In this document: positions 61,601-63,420 of the stretch, in pieces
Position numbering within the stretch: position 1 is the first letter of the stretch
Layout: each line of letters begins with the position of its first letter
Source of the DNA: Rostratula benghalensis
Lineage: Eukaryota; Chordata; Aves; Charadriiformes; Rostratulidae
NCBI GenBank assembly: GCA_013399305.1
Contig: VXAI01000087.1
Location: 1,161,790-1,225,789 of the forward strand
DNA: 64,000 nt
Direction: 5' to 3'
Program-made: the position numbers and the translations under genes
Notes under the pieces: generated by a model
What the model saw: only the letters and a program-made list of their open reading frames with translations
Told to the model about the DNA's origin: nothing
Database searches by the model: none

Positions 61601-63420
61601 TTATATTCAGAACAAAATATGTTAAAACATAGTCTTAAGAAATGTAGCTTGACAATTGTCAATTGCAAATCAAAATATCAAGTTTGGAAAAACATGCAGA
61701 AAACTTCCTTCATATAAATTATTTTAGTGCTATGCTTAACATTCTTTAAGATTAGAGAAATCGCTCAGAACTGAGAAAAGCACTCCTATCATGGCATACT
61801 TTATTATTTATATACCAACTAGCTAACCTGTCTCTGAAGGACTGAACACAGTGTTATGATTTACTGTATATAAATATAGTACAGGAGAGTACTTTCCCAA
61901 ATAAATGAAGGTAAACATATAAGGCAAGAAAAATCAGGTTTTCTTTGCCTGATTTTTTTCTTTGTTTCATCCTACCATCTCCCTTTTAAAATCCCCTTTT
62001 CATGCTATTTCTAAAATACTCCTAACACAAAGAACTCAAGATTCAGTGCCAAAAAAAGCCAACAACTCCCAAGTCTTGACTTAATTACTACACAAAGCTG
62101 TCTTACAACAAAAGGACATTTAATACAAACCATAAAAACCTTTTCAGTTATTGTATCACTGTTTTCACTGAACAAAGCTTTCAATGAGCTTCAGAGGGGA
62201 GGAAAAGTTGCCAGAAAAAGACCAGTTCAGGACAAAATTTAAAAGTCACATCATTCTCTTACTTAAGATTATTAACTGAACACCGGGTATGGCAATTCCA
62301 GTCAATAAATAGAAATTCTATTTCTTTTTTCTAAGATTATCTAAGCATATGTCATGCTGAAGAGCTTCATACATGGCTGATAAATTTGACAACTCTCTTG
62401 TTCCTGCCCATCCTAAATTATACACCCTATTTGAAAATTACGTGTTACTAGCTTAATTCTAACTTTAGGCTTTTAAAAAAATGAAGCCTATAGAAGACCT
62501 TTTCTCAAATAAATAAAAGGCACTATCGATACTACTATGCACATAAACAAGGCAGATCACACAACGAGGCTGAAGTCCTGCAAGCAGGCACCAAACATAA
62601 AACATCTGACCCAATACTACACCCAAAGTCTGCAGCAAGGCCAGTTACCCAGTGCAGCTTAAAGAAGTCAAGCTTTACAGTCACTGAGATACCTATATAC
62701 AAGCAATAGAAAAAAAAAACCCCAACTTGTTAATAGCCTATCAATGCAGAATAGTCTAATATATATCATTGTAACTTAAACTAGAGTGAGACTAAATTAA
62801 TTTCTACTTTTTTTTTTTTTTTTTTTTCCTAGGATAACATGCTAGAATGTCTGCAATACACCAACAGGCTTACAGCAGAGGTGAACTGATAAATTCACCA
62901 TCTCCCATGATTTCAACTTGGGTAACCTACAGTTACTTGAAAAGATTCTCCAGATAGCAGCTTTAAGTGTGACTAGGAATCACACTCACTTTTCTCTCAT
63001 TTTTTAAGCTTCTCTTGGTGATAGATCACTCCAGCTTTCAAAAGATCAGGTAAGAAGGACAGGTCCAGCTACCATCAGTACAGGTTTTCATGGTGTTATT
63101 TGAAGATTCTTTTCTACTTGCATGCAAACATTGCTGCATACAATTAAAGATACAGATATCTCTTTCCAATGAAGATCCAGGGGGGGTTAACTTACCAACG
63201 GACTAAAGTATCATGACTCCTTAGAAGGGGAATACAAACACTCCAGTCCCATAATTCCCGGAAAACTGATTGCTCCTTCTGTAAAAATCTATAGGCTGCC
63301 TCCATGAGGTCCCGTAACTTCATCCGTCTGCGCCCATACCGGACTGTGTTTGCATCTGAGCTCTCCAGGAAAAGCCTCTGGAAAACTGGCCATGTATTCT
63401 TAAAATACCTTAAAGCAAAC
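156..63420 (-). CDS. MDN1: MDN1 (midasin), partial: 71 internal coding exons of a dynein-like AAA+ ribosome assembly ATPase
   Basis: Midasin removes assembly factors from pre-60S ribosomal particles in nucleolus and nucleoplasm, using six linked AAA+ modules, a long linker and a C-terminal MIDAS domain that grips Ytm1/WDR12 and Rsa4/NLE1 (family knowledge). Here 71 exons were placed by matching translated segments to remembered human midasin and by splice sites; all acceptors are AG, all donors GT except two GC. Summed exon length is 11,722 nt and the frame stays open for 3,907 codons, out of about 5,600 expected. Six Walker A motifs appear in order: [54 protein letters not shown]. Start codon, first ~110 residues, acidic region and MIDAS domain are outside the window. 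Smaller introns (300-1000 bp) not listed separately were read and showed nothing beyond low-complexity runs. Identification is near certain; a few exon edges rest on frame logic. Confidence 0.97.
534..607 (-). CDS. MDN1: MDN1 exon W70 (linker)
   Basis: Short 74-nt exon coding [20 protein letters not shown] and then EKIR. It matches the conserved linker segment [14 protein letters not shown] of remembered human midasin. Flanked by AG acceptor (CCAATAG) and GTAAC donor. Confidence 0.93.
1031..1140 (-). CDS. MDN1: MDN1 exon W69 (linker)
   Basis: Encodes [20 protein letters not shown] followed by a charged helix ending EKELK. It begins with two bases that complete a Glu codon split from W68, which fixes the acceptor at CCTAG. 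Donor is GTAAAAG. Confidence 0.93.
1420..1566 (-). CDS. MDN1: MDN1 exon W68 (linker)
   Basis: Codes [18 protein letters not shown] and [12 protein letters not shown], both conserved midasin linker stretches. The donor is AAAAGG|GTAAG, so the exon ends on the first base of a split codon, consistent with W69. Confidence 0.94.
1567..2691 (-). other. MDN1 intron, 1.1 kb
   Basis: No gene or recognised mobile element seen. It holds a short GGT repeat near 1718-1739 and AT-rich unique-looking sequence. Confidence 0.7.
2692..2816 (-). CDS. MDN1: MDN1 exon W67 (linker)
   Basis: Codes [20 protein letters not shown], then [21 protein letters not shown]. The [12 protein letters not shown] core is conserved in midasin. 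The Asn before CW is split across W66 and W67. Confidence 0.94.
3510..3604 (-). CDS. MDN1: MDN1 exon W66 (linker)
   Basis: Codes [20 protein letters not shown] and [11 protein letters not shown], a charged helical linker segment close to human [18 protein letters not shown]. Acceptor TCCCACAG, donor GTAAGA. Confidence 0.94.
3849..3944 (-). CDS. MDN1: MDN1 exon W65 (linker)
   Basis: 32 codons in phase 0, [20 protein letters not shown] then [12 protein letters not shown], almost identical to the remembered human linker, so one of the best conserved parts of this stretch. Confidence 0.95.
4142..4625 (-). mobile_element. CR1 LINE, 5'-truncated 3' end
   Basis: Read on the plus strand it starts with the CR1 end signature (AATCATAGAATT, GGTTGGAAGGGACCTTTAAG, then TCCAACC), so the element lies on the minus strand with its 3' end at 4142. 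It covers the 3' region only, with no intact ORF. The 5' limit near 4625 is approximate. Confidence 0.9.
5047..5282 (-). CDS. MDN1: MDN1 exon W64 (linker)
   Basis: Starts [20 protein letters not shown] and contains [11 protein letters not shown] and [10 protein letters not shown], conserved landmarks of the midasin linker. The first Gly codon is split with W63. Length is exactly 2 bases plus 78 codons. Confidence 0.95.
5483..5756 (-). CDS. MDN1: MDN1 exon W63 (linker)
   Basis: Opens with an acidic, poorly conserved stretch ([20 protein letters not shown], then SEDQLEVD) and moves into the conserved [19 protein letters not shown] and [17 protein letters not shown]. Ends on the first base of a split Gly codon. 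Confidence 0.95.
6555..6716 (-). CDS. MDN1: MDN1 exon W62 (linker, acidic run)
   Basis: Codes [36 protein letters not shown], a run of eight Glu and [10 protein letters not shown]. Human midasin has the same arrangement (EWDEQER, LYRYRS, poly-Glu, FPLHEK). This short acidic cluster is separate from the large C-terminal D/E-rich region. Confidence 0.95.
7217..7700 (-). mobile_element. CR1 LINE, 5'-truncated 3' end
   Basis: Plus strand begins AATCATAGAATGCC and continues TTTGAAGGGACCTCCAAAGAT with the usual CR1 3' region following (GGGCAACCTGTTTCAGTGCC). The element is therefore on the minus strand. Its truncated 5' end lies only about 40 bp past the donor of exon W61. Confidence 0.9.
7740..8436 (-). 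CDS. MDN1: MDN1 exon W61 (linker, largest exon here)
   Basis: A 697-nt exon of 232 codons plus one base. Landmarks: [13 protein letters not shown], the repeatable block [47 protein letters not shown], and [17 protein letters not shown]. All match the helical linker of human midasin. Acceptor TCGGCAG, donor GTAGGA. Confidence 0.95.
8437..9555 (-). other. MDN1 intron, 1.1 kb
   Basis: AT-rich, no gene or mobile element recognised apart from the small tandem repeat listed at 8552-8612. Confidence 0.7.
8552..8612. repeat. 26-bp tandem repeat, about 2.3 copies
   Basis: Two near-perfect 26-bp units (8552-8577 and 8578-8603), each GGGAAAAAAG followed by a GCAGCAATGCCCAA end, differ by one base; a third partial copy follows to about 8612. 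Confidence 0.9.
9556..9665 (-). CDS. MDN1: MDN1 exon W60 (linker)
   Basis: Codes [20 protein letters not shown] then [16 protein letters not shown]. Matches human LHQLQCEWKTRNLSSQLQTG and the following HPH motif. Ends with two bases of a split Arg codon. Confidence 0.93.
9954..10335 (-). CDS. MDN1: MDN1 exon W59 (linker)
   Basis: 382 nt, 127 codons. The first half ([38 protein letters not shown]) has diverged from human. The second half is well conserved: [20 protein letters not shown] and [18 protein letters not shown]. Confidence 0.95.
10435..10649 (-). CDS. MDN1: MDN1 exon W58 (linker)
   Basis: Contains [38 protein letters not shown] and [14 protein letters not shown], close to human [18 protein letters not shown]. 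Ends with two bases of a split Arg codon completed in W59. Confidence 0.95.
10796..10966 (-). CDS. MDN1: MDN1 exon W57 (linker)
   Basis: 57 codons in phase 0 starting [20 protein letters not shown], then [20 protein letters not shown]. The FWSST...YWL.W.PLP pattern is the midasin match; the tail of the exon is variable. Confidence 0.93.
11537..12120 (-). mobile_element. CR1 LINE copy with reverse transcriptase fragment and internal deletion
   Basis: The left part (11537 to about 11708) is a CR1 3' end in minus orientation. From about 11720 to 12120 the minus strand codes a CR1 ORF2 reverse transcriptase piece: [15 protein letters not shown], then [14 protein letters not shown], then YGFTKGKS, with upstream similarity to the LRELGD/AKPLSI part disrupted by stops. 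The catalytic core of the polymerase and the C-terminal half of ORF2 are absent, so the copy is dead. It is either one element with an internal deletion or two adjacent fragments. Confidence 0.85.
12380..12506 (-). CDS. MDN1: MDN1 exon W56 (linker)
   Basis: Codes [40 protein letters not shown] and NK. Matches the human segment ending LWSLLHHQK in length and pattern. The first Arg is split with W55; donor AATAAA|GTAAGA. Confidence 0.92.
12507..13552 (-). other. MDN1 intron, 1.0 kb
   Basis: No gene or element recognised. Contains an AT/CA-rich low-complexity patch around 13380-13450 (repeated ATATAT and ATGCATAT blocks). Confidence 0.7.
13553..13784 (-). CDS. MDN1: MDN1 exon W55 (linker)
   Basis: Codes [19 protein letters not shown]..., then [20 protein letters not shown] and [16 protein letters not shown]. 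Frame requires the acceptor AACAG|GTCAG; starting at the next AG, four bases inside, would shift the frame. With this start it aligns residue for residue with human SLDELKNFV. Confidence 0.94.
13929..14139 (-). CDS. MDN1: MDN1 exon W54 (linker)
   Basis: 70 codons plus one base: [20 protein letters not shown], then [38 protein letters not shown]. Human has the same order ([31 protein letters not shown]). Confidence 0.95.
14140..15134 (-). other. MDN1 intron, 1.0 kb
   Basis: AT-rich intron with no gene, mobile element or tandem repeat recognised. Confidence 0.7.
15135..15255 (-). CDS. MDN1: MDN1 exon W53 (linker)
   Basis: One base plus 40 codons: [20 protein letters not shown], then [17 protein letters not shown]. 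Two AGs 10 bp apart could serve as acceptor; only CTCCAAG|GGTTTC keeps the frame and the human-like KEVQTVSEHIQ alignment. Confidence 0.93.
15584..15744 (-). CDS. MDN1: MDN1 exon W52 (linker)
   Basis: Codes [20 protein letters not shown], then [20 protein letters not shown]. The WRDRFW and LHWHWV motifs are conserved in midasin. Ends CACAA|GTGAGT with a split Lys codon. Confidence 0.95.
16287..16420 (-). CDS. MDN1: MDN1 exon W51 (linker)
   Basis: Codes [44 protein letters not shown]. Corresponds to human LPHEIVVNLAAFFELCDALV. Starts with two bases completing a split Asp. Confidence 0.94.
17090..17199 (-). CDS. MDN1: MDN1 exon W50 (linker)
   Basis: 36 codons, [20 protein letters not shown] then [16 protein letters not shown], matching human IIYLDREKRVFTEANL and SVLRMSFEFH. 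The Arg before ALL is split with W49. Confidence 0.94.
17845..17977 (-). CDS. MDN1: MDN1 exon W49 (linker)
   Basis: Codes [43 protein letters not shown]. The PLDPRWNMQ block is the key midasin match. Two-base start and two-base end both agree with neighbours. Confidence 0.94.
18208..18545 (-). mobile_element. CR1 LINE, 5'-truncated 3' end
   Basis: Plus strand starts AATCACAGAGTCGCAGAATG and continues GGGACCTCTGGAGATCATCC, AGTCCAACCCCCTGCC. Minus-strand CR1 3' end without ORF. Close relative of the copy at 60076, with the same internal block (AGGTTTGGAATGTCTCCAG). Confidence 0.92.
19100..19213 (-). CDS. MDN1: MDN1 exon W48 (linker)
   Basis: Codes [37 protein letters not shown]. Human has IHLEASAASLRNFYS and SGAVSN.FKILQPNTT. 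Two-base start completes a split Asp codon from W47. Confidence 0.93.
19214..20254 (-). other. MDN1 intron, 1.0 kb
   Basis: No gene or repeat family recognised; contains only short A/T runs near 19550. Confidence 0.7.
20255..20475 (-). CDS. MDN1: MDN1 exon W47 (start of linker)
   Basis: Codes [60 protein letters not shown]. Two GT donors 7 bp apart are possible (CAG|GTGCC and CCTG|GTATG); only the second keeps the frame and gives the same length as human. Confidence 0.94.
21325..21527 (-). CDS. MDN1: MDN1 exon W46 (after AAA6)
   Basis: Codes [60 protein letters not shown]. The WGDS.L.MGLWPDS motif is the clear midasin match. Confidence 0.95.
22414..22559 (-). CDS. MDN1: MDN1 exon W45 (AAA6 lid)
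   Basis: Codes [40 protein letters not shown]. Corresponds to human LIVQYLQRGLSLDRAFSEACWEVY. Last exon of the sixth AAA module. Confidence 0.94.
23132..23340 (-). CDS. MDN1: MDN1 exon W44 (AAA6 sensor and arginine region)
   Basis: Codes [40 protein letters not shown]. The M-x-P sensor-like segment and AMRNRG arginine pair correspond to the NPA/NRF region of the other modules. Its acceptor lies in a CR1-derived stretch (see 23350-23412). Confidence 0.95.
23341..24523 (-). other. MDN1 intron, 1.2 kb
   Basis: Apart from the CR1 tail at its 3' end and an A-run near 24489-24505, nothing was recognised. Confidence 0.7.
23350..23412 (-). mobile_element. Degenerate CR1 3' tail next to exon W44 acceptor
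   Basis: On the minus strand the sequence reads AGTTGGACTAGATGAGCTTT, then TCTTCCAGCTGAACTATTC, a diverged version of the standard CR1 3' end (GTTGGACTAGATGATCTTT ... CATTCTATGATTC). It ends about 10 bp before the CAG of the W44 splice acceptor. Confidence 0.65.
24524..24640 (-). CDS. MDN1: MDN1 exon W43 (AAA6)
   Basis: Codes [38 protein letters not shown]. This is the post-Walker-B helix and hairpin; the [13 protein letters not shown] motif is near identical to human. Confidence 0.95.
24941..25091 (-). CDS. MDN1: MDN1 exon W42 (AAA6 Walker B region)
   Basis: Ends [18 protein letters not shown] then [10 protein letters not shown]. The Walker B position reads MDN rather than the DE of the active modules, so this module lacks the usual catalytic glutamate, as I recall for human midasin (MDNVNFCN). 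The upstream [17 protein letters not shown] part is variable. Confidence 0.95.
25792..26062 (-). CDS. MDN1: MDN1 exon W41 (AAA6 helical insertion)
   Basis: Codes [20 protein letters not shown], the [15 protein letters not shown] region, [13 protein letters not shown] and [15 protein letters not shown]. This is a long helical insertion between Walker A and Walker B of AAA6. Compared with remembered human sequence there seem to be about three extra residues (AEI) before CADDAE. Confidence 0.94.
26210..26470 (-). CDS. MDN1: MDN1 exon W40 (AAA6 Walker A)
   Basis: 87 codons in phase 0. Starts [16 protein letters not shown], then [19 protein letters not shown] followed by [13 protein letters not shown] (Walker [10 protein letters not shown]) and [16 protein letters not shown]. 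All nucleotide-binding residues of the P-loop are present. Confidence 0.97.
26583..26672 (-). CDS. MDN1: MDN1 exon W39 (AAA5-AAA6 junction)
   Basis: 30 codons: [30 protein letters not shown]. Corresponds to human VIAVFKDVFG...TRLFRITPYDVQ. Symmetrical phase 0 exon. Confidence 0.93.
27187..27375 (-). CDS. MDN1: MDN1 exon W38 (AAA5 lid)
   Basis: 63 codons: [54 protein letters not shown]. Almost identical to human; the NLRDLFRWC motif is the lid-domain signature shared by several midasin modules. Confidence 0.97.
27376..28508 (-). other. MDN1 intron, 1.1 kb
   Basis: Holds the TA/TG microsatellite at 28237-28274; nothing else recognised. Confidence 0.7.
28237..28274. repeat. TA/TG microsatellite
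   Basis: Runs of TATATA, then an uninterrupted TG run of about 18 nt (28245-28260 core), then TATGTATATATATA. Confidence 0.95.
28509..28616 (-). CDS. MDN1: MDN1 exon W37 (AAA5)
   Basis: 36 codons: [36 protein letters not shown]. Follows the NRFTQ arginine finger at the end of W36. Spacing from W36 is a 91-bp intron with a GC donor. Confidence 0.96.
28708..28905 (-). CDS. MDN1: MDN1 exon W36 (AAA5 sensor and arginine finger)
   Basis: 66 codons: [46 protein letters not shown]. The CQNP sensor and LNRF arginine finger are present. The exon ends CACAG followed by GCAAGC, a GC donor; no in-frame GT alternative fits the join to VYVDPL in W37. Confidence 0.95.
29796..29918 (-). CDS. MDN1: MDN1 exon W35 (AAA5 Walker B)
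   Basis: 41 codons: [41 protein letters not shown]. Walker B (WIVLDE) closes the exon with both acidic residues present. Confidence 0.97.
30119..30137. repeat. AAC trinucleotide repeat
   Basis: Six consecutive AAC units in an intron. Confidence 0.9.
30448..30656 (-). CDS. MDN1: MDN1 exon W34 (AAA5 Walker A)
   Basis: Codes [20 protein letters not shown], then [20 protein letters not shown] and [15 protein letters not shown]. Walker A is GSPGVGKTS, complete within this exon. The first Gly codon is split with W33. Confidence 0.97.
30657..32104 (-). other. MDN1 intron, 1.4 kb, GC donor
   Basis: Begins with GCAAGA at 32104 instead of GT and ends with TTTAG before W34. No gene or mobile element recognised inside. 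Confidence 0.75.
32105..32302 (-). CDS. MDN1: MDN1 exon W33 (between AAA4 and AAA5)
   Basis: Codes [20 protein letters not shown], then [20 protein letters not shown] and IHPFFIPR. The [11 protein letters not shown] and GIHPFFIPR blocks match human. The exon ends CCAAGAG followed by GCAAGA, a GC donor, forced by the split Gly codon of W34. Confidence 0.93.
33061..33291 (-). CDS. MDN1: MDN1 exon W32 (AAA4 lid)
   Basis: Codes [56 protein letters not shown]. Human equivalent [21 protein letters not shown] and [15 protein letters not shown]. Middle part ([13 protein letters not shown]) is variable. Confidence 0.95.
33849..33978 (-). CDS. MDN1: MDN1 exon W31 (AAA4 arginine finger)
   Basis: Codes [40 protein letters not shown]. 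The [12 protein letters not shown] arginine-finger motif is identical to human apart from flanks. Confidence 0.96.
34760..34904 (-). CDS. MDN1: MDN1 exon W30 (AAA4 sensor)
   Basis: Codes [20 protein letters not shown], then [20 protein letters not shown] and [14 protein letters not shown] is the sensor-1 region. The first Ser is split with W29. Confidence 0.96.
35474..35604 (-). CDS. MDN1: MDN1 exon W29 (AAA4 Walker B)
   Basis: Codes [43 protein letters not shown]. Walker B FFLLDE is intact. Confidence 0.96.
35696..35834 (-). CDS. MDN1: MDN1 exon W28 (AAA4, second half of Walker A)
   Basis: Starts with the base completing a Gly codon and continues [40 protein letters not shown]. The P-loop is therefore split by the W27-W28 intron. 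Confidence 0.96.
36780..36918 (-). CDS. MDN1: MDN1 exon W27 (AAA4, first half of Walker A)
   Basis: Codes [45 protein letters not shown] with a split Gly. Two AG acceptors 17 bp apart exist; GTGCAG|CTAAAT keeps frame with W26 and aligns with human KLSTQISTLECNFGHIVW. The other would need a phase W26 does not offer. Confidence 0.93.
36919..36994 (-). other. 76-bp MDN1 intron
   Basis: Smallest intron found here, GTGAGT to GTGCAG. Retention would hit a stop codon soon after [16 protein letters not shown]. Confidence 0.9.
36995..37129 (-). CDS. MDN1: MDN1 exon W26 (AAA3-AAA4 junction)
   Basis: 44 whole codons: [44 protein letters not shown]. Human [29 protein letters not shown]. Donor CTGCTGG|GTGAGT. 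Confidence 0.96.
37258..37399 (-). CDS. MDN1: MDN1 exon W25 (AAA3 lid)
   Basis: Codes [61 protein letters not shown] is the conserved lid motif. Confidence 0.97.
38159..38305 (-). CDS. MDN1: MDN1 exon W24 (AAA3 arginine finger)
   Basis: 49 codons in phase 0: [40 protein letters not shown]. The [14 protein letters not shown] arginine-finger segment is identical to human. Confidence 0.97.
38306..39363 (-). other. MDN1 intron, 1.1 kb
   Basis: No gene or recognised repeat. The open plus-strand frames around 38616-38989 have no codon or homology support. Confidence 0.7.
39364..39572 (-). CDS. MDN1: MDN1 exon W23 (AAA3 Walker B and sensor)
   Basis: Codes [60 protein letters not shown]. Walker B WIVLDE and sensor ATQNP both present. 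Confidence 0.97.
39908..40086 (-). CDS. MDN1: MDN1 exon W22 (AAA3 Walker A)
   Basis: Codes [59 protein letters not shown]. Walker [10 protein letters not shown]. One of the best conserved exons in the window. Confidence 0.97.
40538..40689 (-). CDS. MDN1: MDN1 exon W21 (AAA2-AAA3 junction)
   Basis: Codes [50 protein letters not shown]. Human VEGYWIAVGDKEPTIDETYILT. Ends GCAGG|GTAAGT with a split Gly. Confidence 0.95.
41302..41320. repeat. Poly-T run
   Basis: 19 consecutive T in the W20-W21 intron, poly-A in the gene's sense direction. Confidence 0.9.
41537..41647 (-). CDS. MDN1: MDN1 exon W20 (after AAA2 lid)
   Basis: 37 codons in phase 0: [37 protein letters not shown]. Near identical to human GFCLGFLTQLDRASHPIVQKL. 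Confidence 0.96.
41817..41964 (-). CDS. MDN1: MDN1 exon W19 (AAA2 lid)
   Basis: Codes [67 protein letters not shown] is the conserved lid segment. Confidence 0.97.
42610..42723 (-). CDS. MDN1: MDN1 exon W18 (AAA2)
   Basis: Codes [37 protein letters not shown]. Continues the [13 protein letters not shown] arginine-finger segment begun in W17. Ends GTGAA|GTAAGT with a split Asn. Confidence 0.95.
42724..44283 (-). other. MDN1 intron, 1.6 kb
   Basis: Unique-looking AT-rich sequence; no gene, mobile element or notable tandem repeat recognised. Confidence 0.7.
44284..44380 (-). CDS. MDN1: MDN1 exon W17 (AAA2 sensor)
   Basis: Codes [31 protein letters not shown] and a split Arg. [21 protein letters not shown] is almost invariant in midasin. 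Confidence 0.97.
44814..45105 (+). mobile_element. Solo LTR-like fragment of an avian endogenous retrovirus
   Basis: Begins TGTTCTGGGTCTGGCTGGG and carries a series of blocks I associate with a common bird ERV LTR: GGAGTTAACTTTCTTCACAG, CAGCATCAAGGC, CTGGGAGGGGA, CAGCCGACCCAAACTGG, CATCATGCTCAGCAATAA. No internal viral genes are next to it, so it is a solo or broken LTR. Orientation is opposite to MDN1. The right boundary, about 70 bp from the donor of W16, is approximate. Family name not assigned. Confidence 0.65.
45175..45319 (-). CDS. MDN1: MDN1 exon W16 (AAA2 Walker B)
   Basis: Codes [48 protein letters not shown]. Walker B WILLDE intact. Confidence 0.97.
46307..46410 (-). CDS. MDN1: MDN1 exon W15 (AAA2 insertion end)
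   Basis: Codes [34 protein letters not shown]. Closes the helix-2 insertion of AAA2 and leads to Walker B. Confidence 0.96.
46411..47860 (-). other. MDN1 intron, 1.45 kb
   Basis: Holds a 28-nt T run at 46604-46631 and a GGT/GT-rich patch near 47390-47410. No gene or mobile element recognised. Confidence 0.75.
46604..46631. repeat. Poly-T run, 28 nt
   Basis: Longest homopolymer in the window; poly-A on the transcribed-sense strand. Confidence 0.95.
47861..48072 (-). CDS. MDN1: MDN1 exon W14 (AAA2 helix-2 insertion)
   Basis: Codes [20 protein letters not shown], then [20 protein letters not shown] and [15 protein letters not shown]. The AAA2 helix-2 insertion is reported to plug the ring centre and regulate MIDAS docking in yeast Rea1; the length matches human. 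Confidence 0.96.
48607..48667 (-). CDS. MDN1: MDN1 exon W13 (AAA2)
   Basis: Only 61 nt: [19 protein letters not shown]. The run of six C on the plus strand made the donor uncertain by one base; frame gives GGGGG|GTGAGT. Human [21 protein letters not shown]. Confidence 0.94.
48766..48914 (-). CDS. MDN1: MDN1 exon W12 (AAA2 Walker A)
   Basis: Codes [49 protein letters not shown]. Walker [10 protein letters not shown] complete. Confidence 0.97.
49459..49571 (-). CDS. MDN1: MDN1 exon W11 (AAA1-AAA2 junction)
   Basis: Codes [37 protein letters not shown]. Human EFFCQLYKPEIVINELDLQVGRVRLLRKQ. Confidence 0.95.
49572..50625 (-). other. MDN1 intron, 1.05 kb
   Basis: Nothing recognised. Confidence 0.7.
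50626..50721 (-). CDS. MDN1: MDN1 exon W10 (AAA1 lid)
   Basis: 32 codons in phase 0: [32 protein letters not shown]. Human [10 protein letters not shown] and [15 protein letters not shown]. Confidence 0.95.
51436..51517 (-). CDS. MDN1: MDN1 exon W9 (AAA1 lid)
   Basis: 27 codons: [27 protein letters not shown]. The donor used must be CAGGAG|GTGCGG because W10 starts in phase 0. A better-looking donor, GTAAGA, lies five bases further on and would shift the frame. Confidence 0.9.
51518..52576 (-). other. MDN1 intron, 1.06 kb
   Basis: AT-rich; nothing recognised. Confidence 0.7.
52577..52770 (-). CDS. MDN1: MDN1 exon W8 (AAA1 lid and variable loop)
   Basis: Codes [20 protein letters not shown], a variable Ser-rich loop ([20 protein letters not shown]), then [14 protein letters not shown]. 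Human has a loop of the same position and similar length ending [14 protein letters not shown]. Confidence 0.94.
52771..54389 (-). other. MDN1 intron, 1.6 kb
   Basis: No gene or element recognised with confidence. Confidence 0.65.
54390..54504 (-). CDS. MDN1: MDN1 exon W7 (AAA1, arginine-finger position)
   Basis: Codes [38 protein letters not shown]. Where the other modules have RNRF, AAA1 has [13 protein letters not shown], so no standard arginine finger; remembered human sequence is the same here. Confidence 0.95.
54505..55697 (-). other. MDN1 intron, 1.2 kb
   Basis: Contains a short perfect hairpin at 54602-54618 (7-bp arms around CTA). Nothing else recognised. Confidence 0.65.
55698..55801 (-). 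CDS. MDN1: MDN1 exon W6 (AAA1)
   Basis: Codes [34 protein letters not shown]. Human [20 protein letters not shown]. Ends with two bases of a split Arg. Confidence 0.95.
55802..57282 (-). other. MDN1 intron, 1.5 kb
   Basis: Holds a purine-rich stretch around 56290-56440 (GGAGGGAGG-type blocks on the plus strand). No gene or mobile element recognised. Confidence 0.65.
57283..57414 (-). CDS. MDN1: MDN1 exon W5 (AAA1 Walker B)
   Basis: 44 codons: [44 protein letters not shown]. The Walker B site reads LLEDID, with Glu and Asp in reversed order compared with LLDE of AAA2 to AAA5. Confidence 0.96.
57415..58664 (-). other. MDN1 intron, 1.25 kb
   Basis: AT-rich with short A runs near 58380-58410; nothing else recognised. 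Confidence 0.7.
58665..58877 (-). CDS. MDN1: MDN1 exon W4 (AAA1 Walker A)
   Basis: 71 codons: [71 protein letters not shown]. Walker [10 protein letters not shown]. First AAA module. Confidence 0.97.
58878..61212 (-). other. MDN1 intron, 2.3 kb (longest here)
   Basis: Contains the CR1 copy at 60076-60500 and a short A run near 59352. No other element or gene recognised. Confidence 0.75.
60076..60500 (-). mobile_element. CR1 LINE, 5'-truncated 3' end
   Basis: Plus strand starts AATAATCACAGAATGATATG, then GGTTGGAAGGGACCTCTGGA and AGTCCAACCCCCCTG. Minus-strand CR1 3' end, same subfamily as the copy at 18208. No ORF of its own. Confidence 0.93.
61213..61405 (-). CDS. MDN1: MDN1 exon W3 (N-terminal domain)
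   Basis: Codes [64 protein letters not shown]. Human LLEEAQLQDLEKALVLANPE and KELQYLQGHLVSSDLS. Confidence 0.95.
61486..61593 (-). CDS. MDN1: MDN1 exon W2 (N-terminal domain)
   Basis: Codes [35 protein letters not shown] and a split Lys. Matches human [21 protein letters not shown]. An 80-bp intron separates it from W3. Confidence 0.95.
61594..63195 (-). other. MDN1 intron, 1.6 kb
   Basis: Holds a 20-nt T run at 62808-62827; no gene or mobile element recognised. Confidence 0.7.
63196..63420 (-). CDS. MDN1: MDN1 exon W1 (N-terminal domain, first exon in window)
   Basis: Starts with the third base of a codon, then [59 protein letters not shown]. Matches human residues from about 111. Not the first exon of the gene; the start codon lies outside. 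Confidence 0.96.
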
